A stretch of DNA of 6,579 nt from DATGHS01 sp035307785. GTDB lineage: Bacteria > Planctomycetota > Planctomycetia > Gemmatales > Gemmataceae. Below are positions 1-4,998 of the stretch, piece by piece. The translations under genes were made by a program, and so were the position numbers. Location of the stretch: assembly GCA_035307785.1 (NCBI GenBank), contig DATGHS010000191.1, forward strand, positions 1 through 6,579, given 5' to 3'. Each line of letters begins with the position of its first letter. The stretch's first letter is position 1. The notes under the pieces were generated by a model. The model saw only the letters and a program-made list of their open reading frames with translations, was not told the DNA's origin and searched no databases.

Positions 1-1
1 C

Positions 2-982
2 CGGCTGCAACAATGGTTGGCCGACTCGTGGCATGACGATTGCGTGGACCCAACCATCATCCGCTTGCTCTGCCGCGTTGGTGAGAGCAAGGCCCAGGCG
101 CGCGCCGTGCAGCTTGCCGCCACAACGAATGAGCCGCTGGAACGCCGCACGGCCATGATTAGCATTCTCGGCGAAGTCGGCAACGAGTCTTGCGTGGCAC
201 CGTTGCTGCGCCTCCTGACCGCCGCGAAGCCGGAATCTCTGCAACTCTCGGTCGTGTCCGCATTAGCGCGCTTCGACCGGCCGGAAATTGCCGCCACGTT
301 ATTGAAGATTTGCCCAAGCAGCACCGGCCAACTGCGTTCGCGCATCGTCGCAATCCTGTTGAGCCGCCAGCAATCGGCGAAGTCATTTCTCCACCAGATC
401 GACCAAGGCGATTTCCCGGCTAAAGAGATCGGCGTAGATCAGCTTCGTCCGTTGGCCTCATATCATGATAAGGATTTGAACGACCTGGTCCGCAAGCACT
501 GGGGCAACGTCACCTCCGGCACGCCCGAAGAGAAGCTGGCCGAAGTGCGCCGGCTCAACAACGATCTTCGCGCCGGCCCCGGCGACGCGCAACGAGGAAA
601 GGCACTATTTGCCAAACACTGTGCCACTTGCCATCGGTTATTCGACGAAGGCGGAAACATCGGCCCCGACTTGACTCATGCCAATCGCAAGGACCGCGAT
701 TACCTGCTGGTGAGCATCGTCGATCCGAGTGCCGTCATTCGCAAGGAGTATCTGAGCTATGTCATCCAAACAAAAGATGGCCGCGCGCTGGAAGGGTTAA
801 TTCTGGGGCAGACCGCCAACCAGATCACGTTGGTGAATGCGAAGAACGAGAAGACTACTATCCCGCGCGATCGGATCGAAAATATGCAGGAATCGGCCGT
901 CTCGCTCATGCCCGAGAACCTGCTCAGGGCCCTGAAGCCGGAGGAAGTGCGGGATCTGTTCGCATTTTTGCAGCTCCGTTAG
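2..982 (+). CDS. HEAT-repeat / c-type heme-binding domain protein, C-terminal part (5' end outside window)
   Basis: The frame is open from base 2 to the TAG at 980-982 (326 codons visible). A TTG at 17 opens it formally, but the frame continues to the window edge, so the true start lies upstream. The first ~130 residues are helical, HEAT-like repeats (LGEVGNESCVAPLLRLL, VVSALARFDRPEIAATLL). A cytochrome-type module follows, with heme-attachment motif CATCH encoded at 620-634 after 'GDAQRGKALFAKH', then GGNIGPDLT and a C-terminal beta/helix section ending 'ESAVSLMPENLLRALKPEEVRDLFAFLQ'. The conserved SLMP methionine is the plausible sixth heme ligand and is present. This matches the planctomycete/verrucomicrobial heme-binding domain family often fused to a beta-propeller dehydrogenase-like N-terminus and HEAT repeats. 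Members are exported and presumed to carry electrons outside the cytoplasm. The upstream propeller is inferred from the family, not seen. Substrate unknown. Confidence 0.9.
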   Translation, partial: RLQQWLADSWHDDCVDPTIIRLLCRVGESKAQARAVQLAATTNEPLERRTAMISILGEVGNESCVAPLLRLLTAAKPESLQLSVVSALARFDRPEIAATLLKICPSSTGQLRSRIVAILLSRQQSAKSFLHQIDQGDFPAKEIGVDQLRPLASYHDKDLNDLVRKHWGNVTSGTPEEKLAEVRRLNNDLRAGPGDAQRGKALFAKHCATCHRLFDEGGNIGPDLTHANRKDRDYLLVSIVDPSAVIRKEYLSYVIQTKDGRALEGLILGQTANQITLVNAKNEKTTIPRDRIENMQESAVSLMPENLLRALKPEEVRDLFAFLQLR

Positions 983-1028
983 CCCGACGCGCCAGCGAGG
1001 GCCGCCCTCGCGGGCGCGCCGGGCTAAC
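978..1028. repeat. 51-bp near-perfect GC-rich palindrome (planctomycete-type intergenic element)
   Basis: Bases 978-1002 pair with 1004-1028 around a single central C at 1003, with two mismatches (994/1012 and 987/1019). The outer arms read TTAGCCCGACGCGCC on the left and GGCGCGCCGGGCTAA on the right; the inner arms are GCGAGGGC and GCCCTCGC. It contains the TAG stop of the upstream heme protein and ends 29 bp before the next gene. It could form a long hairpin in RNA or a cruciform in DNA, but there is no T-tract, so it is not a classical intrinsic terminator. From memory, very similar sequences are scattered between genes of Pirellulales-type genomes (REP-like); this could not be checked here. 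Confidence 0.8.
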
Positions 1029-1045
1029 AGGCTGCGCTATTGAAT

Positions 1046-1050
1046 GGAGA
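1046..1050 (+). promoter_or_regulatory. Ribosome binding site for the isochorismatase-like gene
   Basis: GGAGA lies 7 nt before the ATG at 1058. It supports that start over other in-frame codons; the signal peptide encoded directly after the ATG agrees. Confidence 0.65.
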
Positions 1051-1057
1051 AGTGTAA

Positions 1058-2113
1058 ATGCGCCGCTCGCTTACCATCTCTTGGTTATTTCTCGTTGTTC
1101 CGTTGGCATTGGCCGACGACAAATCTCAGCCGCGCCAATACGAAAATCACCTCACCCCGATTGCCGATCCAAAGCCGCTGTTGGCCGATCATCCCGAATT
1201 CGTGGAACCGGTGCGCGAGTCTTCGCGCTTCGAAGCGCCGATCCTGATCGACGACCCCAAGGCCGATCTGAGCGTTCGTGGCTGGCGCTTCTCGTACAAC
1301 GCGCGCGGCATCATCGAAATCCCCAACCGGTTTCGGGCTGAACACACTGCCATCATCGTCGTCCATCCGTGGGGCATCGACGACGGCCAGGGTTGGCGCA
1401 CACCCGAGCCGGCCGGCGTTGCCTTTGCGGGCTACACGCAGAAGAACCAATTGCCGCTCGACCAGATGAAAAAGGTGTTGAACCCATTCCTGCAATCGCT
1501 GCGCGGGAAGGTCGGTGTCATCGGTTACAGTCTGCCCGGCACGGAAGATCCCATCCGCAAGAAGATGTACCGCTCGGTGCATGGGCAACCGACCGCGGCG
1601 GAACGCGCCGAAGGTGCCAAGGAGCTCACGGCGAAGCTCAACAGCTTCTCGTATAAAGCGCAGCCGGTTCCACAAACATTATCGGTTGCGCAAGACCGGC
1701 CCGCGCTCGATTATTTCCGCCAGTTCCCCGGCCTCGATGCAACCGAGAAGTTCAACGGCGCCGGCTTCTGGGAGTTGCCGATCCCGGTCGCCAAGCCCCT
1801 GGAAGTCGATCCCGCTGACGTGATCTTTTACGATGGCGAAGGTTATGCCGCCATCCGCGATTTTCTGAAAAAGCAGGGCATCCGGCACATTCTGCTCACC
1901 GGTTTCCATGCCGACATGTGCGTTTGCTCCACGGCCGCGGGCTACAAGAACCTGCGGCAGGATTTCGACGTGTTTTTGGTCGGCGATGTCACGCAGGCCA
2001 CGTTCCCGGCTTGCGAAAGCCCGCGCCAGGCCACCACCGCCGCCGTCTGCTTCGCCTCGCTCGATTTGTTCATCACGCAAGTATCGTGGGTGAAACATGA
2101 TGGACAAAAGTAA
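1058..2113 (+). CDS. Exported isochorismatase-like (cysteine hydrolase fold) protein
   Basis: A 351-aa protein with a Sec signal peptide (MRRSLTISWLFLVVPLALADD, split as MRR / SLTISWLFLVVPLALA / DD; likely cleavage after ALA at residues 18-20). The fold is recognised from TAIIVVHPWG (residues 97-106, first core strand) and from IRHILLTGFHADMCVCSTA (275-293), which matches the G-x-x-(T/A)-D-x-C-V-x-x-T-A signature of nicotinamidase/isochorismatase hydrolases. Cys288 aligns with the nucleophile; VFLVGDVTQATFP (305-317) is the following strand. Normal family members are cytoplasmic and about 180-220 aa. This one is exported and has ~95 extra N-terminal residues plus a long insertion (~110-250). 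The Asp of the usual D-x-Q is His103, and no Lys is seen near Tyr258/Asp259 where the family Lys falls. It may therefore be a divergent enzyme or a non-catalytic protein. It overlaps the downstream deacetylase gene by 17 nt. Fold is confident; reaction is unknown. Confidence 0.85.
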   Translation: MRRSLTISWLFLVVPLALADDKSQPRQYENHLTPIADPKPLLADHPEFVEPVRESSRFEAPILIDDPKADLSVRGWRFSYNARGIIEIPNRFRAEHTAIIVVHPWGIDDGQGWRTPEPAGVAFAGYTQKNQLPLDQMKKVLNPFLQSLRGKVGVIGYSLPGTEDPIRKKMYRSVHGQPTAAERAEGAKELTAKLNSFSYKAQPVPQTLSVAQDRPALDYFRQFPGLDATEKFNGAGFWELPIPVAKPLEVDPADVIFYDGEGYAAIRDFLKKQGIRHILLTGFHADMCVCSTAAGYKNLRQDFDVFLVGDVTQATFPACESPRQATTAAVCFASLDLFITQVSWVKHDGQK

Positions 2114-3140
2114 CTGGCCGCTTGCGGCATTGCAAAACTCTCATTCGTCCCGCCGGCAGTTTCTTTCGAGCAGCCTCGCCGTGGCCTGTACGGCAGCAAC
2201 CGCCCAAGTCTTCGCCCAACCGAAGCCAGCGCGTAAGGCTCGTATCGCCATTACGCTGGATCTGGAGATGAGCGCGCAATACCCGAAGCGCGGCATGACG
2301 GAATGGAACTACCAGAAGGGCAATCTCGACGAGGCTACCAAAAAATACGCCGTCGAAGCGGCAAAGATCGCCAAGGAGCGCGGCGGGCTGATTCACTTCT
2401 TCTGCGTCGGCCAGGTTCTCGAACAGCCAAACGTGGATTGGCTCAAGGAACTGGCTGCCAACGGCCACCCCATTGGCAATCACACCTATGATCATGTTAA
2501 CGTGAAGGCCACGAAGCCTGAGGATATTCAGTTTCGCTTTCAGCGTTCGCCCTGGCTGCTGCACGGCCAAACGCCGCAGCAGGTGATTCTCGAAAACATT
2601 CGCGTCACCACGGCAGCAATGAAAGAGCGCGCCGGCATTTCGGCCAATGGCTTTCGAACCCCCGGCGGCTTCGCCAATGGATTGGCCGATCGGCCCGACA
2701 TTCAGAAAATGTTGCTCGACCTGGGCTTCACCTGGGTCAGCTCGAAATACCCCGCCCACCAAACCGGCAAGCCGAAAGAGGAACCCACGAAGGAAGTCTT
2801 CGACTCGATCATCAAGGCGCAGGAGCAGGCCCAGCCGTTTCGCTACCCGTCGGGATTGATTGAAGTCCCCATGAGCCCCATCAGCGACGTCACCGCCTTC
2901 CGCAGCAACTGGTGGAAACTGGATTGGTTTCTGAGCGCGATCGGTCAAGCCGTGGCGTGGGCCATCGAAACCGGCAACACATTTGATTTCCTGGCGCATC
3001 CATCCTGCCTGGTGGTCGAGGATCCGACCTTCGAATCGATCAAGCTGATCTGCGATCTGGTAAAGCGGGCCAGCGACAAGGCCGCCATCATGAGTCTGGT
3101 TGAGATCGCGAATGGACTCGTCGGTGAAGAGCGGAAGTGA
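2097..3140 (+). CDS. Tat-exported polysaccharide deacetylase (NodB/CE4-like) family protein
   Basis: A 347-aa protein. Residues 18-41 form a twin-arginine signal (SRRQFL, then a hydrophobic stretch to QVFA|Q), so it is probably exported folded with its metal. CE4-like motifs are in order: ITLDLE (52-57; Asp55 matches the catalytic base of TFDDG), GNHTYDH (127-133; His129 and His133 as metal ligands), FRTPGG (186-191; Arg-x-Pro motif) and FLAHP (298-302; late-motif His301). The family removes acetyl or other N-acyl groups from carbohydrates or small amides using Zn or a similar metal; the substrate here cannot be told. In motif 1 the second Asp of TFDD is replaced (Leu56-Glu57), a D-x-E form. 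The start at 2097 lies inside the preceding gene; ATG at 2100 is an equally possible start. Only a weak GGGTG precedes it, so translation probably depends on ribosomes finishing the upstream gene. Confidence 0.88.
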   Translation: MMDKSNWPLAALQNSHSSRRQFLSSSLAVACTAATAQVFAQPKPARKARIAITLDLEMSAQYPKRGMTEWNYQKGNLDEATKKYAVEAAKIAKERGGLIHFFCVGQVLEQPNVDWLKELAANGHPIGNHTYDHVNVKATKPEDIQFRFQRSPWLLHGQTPQQVILENIRVTTAAMKERAGISANGFRTPGGFANGLADRPDIQKMLLDLGFTWVSSKYPAHQTGKPKEEPTKEVFDSIIKAQEQAQPFRYPSGLIEVPMSPISDVTAFRSNWWKLDWFLSAIGQAVAWAIETGNTFDFLAHPSCLVVEDPTFESIKLICDLVKRASDKAAIMSLVEIANGLVGEERK

Positions 3141-3144
3141 TCGA

Positions 3145-3161
3145 CTTGGCGGTAAGCCAAG
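3145..3161 (+). terminator. Small hairpin after the deacetylase gene (weak terminator candidate)
   Basis: CTTGGC (3145-3150) and GCCAAG (3156-3161) are perfect inverted arms around a 5-nt loop, 4 bp after the stop codon. There is no T-tract, so intrinsic termination is doubtful. The rest of the gap to 3277 shows no convincing gene: a frame open on the minus strand at 3088-3288 has no good start and runs back into the deacetylase gene. Confidence 0.25.
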
Positions 3162-3277
3162 CCAACCAGAGGTGTGCGACCGAAATTGTCATATGCGGAT
3201 TCAGATCGCCGCGCTCATATACCTTCGCCAACCTATCCCACTCTGCCAGTATCGGCTCTGCCGTTTGCCAGCGACGG

Positions 3278-3844
3278 CTACTTCTGAGTTAGCGCGGGGA
3301 ACTTTGCCTTTTCCTTCCATACCGGCGACTTGCCAATCCAATCCTGGACATCCTCCTCGATTATGAAGGCCTTGTTGGCCCTGGGCAGCACTACGAACAC
3401 AAAACTAAGGAGGTAAGGTTTATCTGGGTCCAGTTCACCCCGACCCGCTTCCCAAATCTTAACGTTATTACTGCCGTCAGAGGGCGGGACAAAGACAAGT
3501 TGGTCTCCCCACGGATGATAGCGAAGGCGAACGCAATCCATCTCTTCGATGATTTCACCGACCCGAATTCTGGAAGTTCTGCGGAAGACGGCAATAACCA
3601 TGTAGGAATCGAAATTCACGTCCAGGCAGCTTGGCCCATCCGACGGCGTCTGCTGCCCGCAGTGCGCGTCCCATATGGCCTGCCATTCCTTCGCGGAGCA
3701 GCACCGGGCGAACGAGTCCTTCGGTTGCTTGCTATCGATTCCCGTCCAGACAACCACGGGCTTGATCGTTCGCGGAGGGTCGGACGCAAACCCGACTGAA
3801 TGAACCGAAATCGCTAAACTGCCGAAAACGACGAACCAGCGCAT
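3278..3844 (-). CDS. Small exported protein, PrcB C-terminal-like, function unknown
   Basis: A 188-aa protein starting at 3844 with an AAGGA site 8 nt upstream. Residues 1-20 look like a Sec signal (hydrophobic WFVVFGSLAISVHSVGFA, cleavage likely before SD). The mature part contains 'SAKEWQAIWDAH' (50-61), 'LDVNFDSYMVIAVFRRTSRI' (74-93) and 'VGEIIEEMDCVRLRYH', the order seen in the PrcB C-terminal family: an SxEEW helix, a DF..MV.AVF strand, then beta strands. The C-terminal 'FVVLPRANKAFIIEEDVQDW' and 'PVWKEKAKFPAL' I recall from small planctomycete proteins of this type, without certainty. Five cysteines (48, 49, 62, 73, 104) in an exported protein could form disulfides. No catalytic motif is visible. 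It is divergent from the 4036 gene and convergent with the deacetylase gene. Family assignment is moderate; no function is proposed. Confidence 0.75.
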   Translation of the reverse strand: MRWFVVFGSLAISVHSVGFASDPPRTIKPVVVWTGIDSKQPKDSFARCCSAKEWQAIWDAHCGQQTPSDGPSCLDVNFDSYMVIAVFRRTSRIRVGEIIEEMDCVRLRYHPWGDQLVFVPPSDGSNNVKIWEAGRGELDPDKPYLLSFVFVVLPRANKAFIIEEDVQDWIGKSPVWKEKAKFPALTQK

Positions 3845-3852
3845 GAGCAGAA

Positions 3853-3857
3853 TCCTT
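3853..3857 (-). promoter_or_regulatory. Ribosome binding site for the PrcB-like gene
   Basis: On the minus strand AAGGA lies 8 nt before the ATG at 3844-3842. It fixes the start and agrees with the signal peptide. Confidence 0.65.
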
Positions 3858-3893
3858 TCTTTGTGCCAGTAGCTCCGCTGTGCCGCGCGCCTT

Positions 3894-3922
3894 ATGTAAA
3901 CATACAGTTATCTTTGCGTCAA
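3894..3922 (-). promoter_or_regulatory. Possible sigma70-type promoter for the PrcB-like gene
   Basis: On the minus strand TTGACG (3922-3917) is followed after 17 nt by TTACAT (3899-3894). The -35 box is good; the -10 box matches the TATAAT consensus at only three of six positions. Transcription would begin near 3887, about 40 nt before the ATG. The -10 area overlaps a short inverted repeat, TATGT-AA-ACATA (3893-3904), which could be an operator. Planctomycete promoters are poorly defined, so this is a candidate only. Confidence 0.3.
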
Positions 3923-4035
3923 CGAGAATCTGATTGACTGGCGAACCAAGGGCATGGCACGAACCCTATCGCCAATTCTTCTGGTTCCCAGGCAGAGCTC
4001 GATGGACCCACGATCGGCTATTGGCAGTCATAGTG

Positions 4036-4488
4036 ATGGACCTAAACGATTCCTTCCAGCGCGCGATTGCCTATTGGTCTTTTGGTTGGTTGGCTTCGGA
4101 CAGGCTTCCCGAAGTGGCTGCTGATGCACTGGCGACCGGACTCGACAGTTCGTCGCTTGTTGCATTGGCTTCATGTGATAGCACCCCGAACCCAGAGCTT
4201 CACACAATGTTCGAAGCGGCACTGGCCGAACTTGGACGGCAACGCCTTAGCAAGCCTGAAGCCGGGCGACTCAGTGCAAAGGACTACGCGCAAAAGGTTT
4301 GTGACGGAGAGCTAGACCCCATCGAAGGAGCGCGATTGATTTGGAGGGTGAGCCTGGAAGCCGACGAGCTGGGTTCCGAGTTCGGAATCTTCGGCGGCCG
4401 AGTTACCGAGTATGAAGGCATGCCCGAACTGCGCGATAAGGAAGCAGCGATGATTATTGAGGAGGCCCGAGCTCTTATCGGCGGATAG
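4036..4488 (+). CDS. Uncharacterised 150-aa soluble protein
   Basis: From ATG 4036 the product begins MDLNDSFQRAIAYWSFGWLA. The frame is open further back (GTG 4033, TTG 4021, TTG 3934, the last giving 184 aa). I chose 4036 because the 34 residues before it (WHEPYRQFFWFPGR...) read unlike a domain or signal peptide and none of the starts has a clear Shine-Dalgarno. No signal peptide or membrane segment is seen. The N-terminal half is helical (LPEVAADALATGLDSSSLVALA). The C-terminal half has 'SAKDYAQKVCDGELDPIEGARLIWRV', a gap, then acidic 'VTEYEGMPELRDKEAAMIIEEARAL'. This dG-x-(I/L)-x-P-x-EGA-x-x-IW pattern with a trailing EA-x-x-IIEEA helix recalls small hypothetical proteins of planctomycetes and actinobacteria, but I cannot name a family. 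Codons use more A/T in third position than the flanking cytochrome genes. Function unknown. Confidence 0.7.
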   Translation: MDLNDSFQRAIAYWSFGWLASDRLPEVAADALATGLDSSSLVALASCDSTPNPELHTMFEAALAELGRQRLSKPEAGRLSAKDYAQKVCDGELDPIEGARLIWRVSLEADELGSEFGIFGGRVTEYEGMPELRDKEAAMIIEEARALIGG

Positions 4489-4510
4489 GGTGTCTGCTGG
4501 TTCCTCGGAA

Positions 4511-4654
4511 CTACTTAGGAGCCTTCCATCTTTTCATTTCCTCCCAGAATTCCTCCCTCCCTTTCACTTGCACTTTCGCAACGGGATCGTATCTTTCGGC
4601 GGTGGCCAGTGCATCCGGTGGAGGCCGGAGGAAGAATCTGCCAAAAAGGCTCAT
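4511..4654 (-). CDS. Small protein of 47 aa, function unknown
   Basis: ATG at 4654-4652 and TAG at 4513-4511 on the minus strand. A GGAG (4667-4664) lies 9 nt before the ATG. The next in-frame stop upstream is the TGA at 4693-4691, so this is the first ATG of the frame. The product starts MSLFGRFFLRPPPDALATAE and ends EEFWEEMKRWKAPK. It has a short hydrophobic/basic N-terminus (LFGRFFLR), a PPPD turn, RYDPVAKVQVKGR, and an amphipathic, charged C-terminal helix with two Trp (37, 43). The length of continuous sensible composition, the ribosome site and the tail-to-tail position (22 bp from the stop of the 4036 gene) argue for a real gene. It is too short for usual ORF cut-offs. I recognise no family and propose no function; it could also be the remnant of a longer protein. 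Confidence 0.55.
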   Translation of the reverse strand: MSLFGRFFLRPPPDALATAERYDPVAKVQVKGREEFWEEMKRWKAPK

Positions 4655-4683
4655 AGTGGCGCGCTCCAGGAGCTGGGAACCAC

Positions 4684-4750
4684 CAATGAATCAATGAACC
4701 AATGAACCAACGAAACCATCAACCCACGAATGAATCAATGAACCAACCCA
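4684..4750. repeat. Degenerate 8-bp tandem repeat (CAATGAAC-like)
   Basis: Units of eight bases follow one another: CAATGAAT (4684), CAATGAAC (4692), CAATGAAC (4700), CAACGAAA (4708), CCATCAAC (4716), CCACGAAT (4724), then a phase shift and CAATGAAC again (4736). An 18-bp exact copy, AATGAATCAATGAACCAA, occurs at 4685-4702 and 4729-4746, 44 bp apart. The tract is almost free of G on the plus strand except in ATGA steps. It lies just upstream of the 47-aa minus-strand gene and ends the small-gene islet. A slipped-strand simple repeat is the plainest reading; a protein-binding array is possible but unsupported. Confidence 0.75.
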
Positions 4751-4998
4751 ACTTTTATGTCAATCTGTGCGAAGGCGTCGTACGCACGCCGCAAGCAGCG
4801 GCGAATTAAGAGGTTACGGCCATGACTGACTTTTTCCGATTGACGCCAAAGTCAAAAAAAGTACATGGTATGCGCGCGCTATGGACGGCAAAAGATCCGA
4901 ATACCTGGATACCGCCCGTGTCTTCTTGCGAAAGGCCGTCCGGATGCGTATTCTTACTATCTCGCCAACCGCAATCGACTTCTCCGGTTCGTCCTGCC
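4751..4998 (+). other. Leader region of the PSCyt1-DUF1549 gene, with an in-frame upstream ATG
   Basis: No separate gene is convincing here. The frame of the cytochrome gene is open back to the TAA at 4807-4809. Within it are ATG 4822, preceded by AAGAGG at 4808-4813 (8-nt gap), and ATG 4870. Use of 4822 would add 59 residues (beginning MTDFFRLTPKSKK) ahead of the signal peptide. A short inverted repeat GGCGT/ACGCC (4774-4778, 4786-4790) sits before it. A TTGACG (4840-4845) with TACATG 16 nt later (4862-4867) is a weak promoter candidate; if used, transcripts would start after 4822 and favour the 4999 start. Confidence 0.45.

Noticed and set aside
628..1341. Long plus-strand frame of 237 codons crossing from the heme gene through the palindrome into the isochorismatase-like gene
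   Set aside because: It runs out of frame with two well-supported genes; the LARRASEGRPRGRAG-type peptide comes from reading through the palindrome, a typical spurious product in planctomycetes.
1085..1675. 196-codon minus-strand frame opposite the isochorismatase-like gene
   Set aside because: Shadow of a gene with signal peptide, ribosome site and a family signature.
2073..2999. 308-codon minus-strand frame opposite the deacetylase gene
   Set aside because: It is the complement of a gene with clear Tat signal and CE4-like motifs; its composition (His/Arg/Gly/Leu-rich) is that of an antisense shadow in high-GC DNA.
4500..4511. Short inverted repeat GTTC-CTCG-GAAC between the convergent 4036 and 4511 genes as a bidirectional terminator
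   Set aside because: A 4-bp stem without a T-tract is too weak to call.
4457..4705. Plus-strand 82-codon frame across the 4036-gene end and the octamer repeat
   Set aside because: It overlaps the end of the 150-aa gene and is antisense to the 47-aa ORF, which has the better start and composition; its end is only repeat translation (TTNESMNQ).
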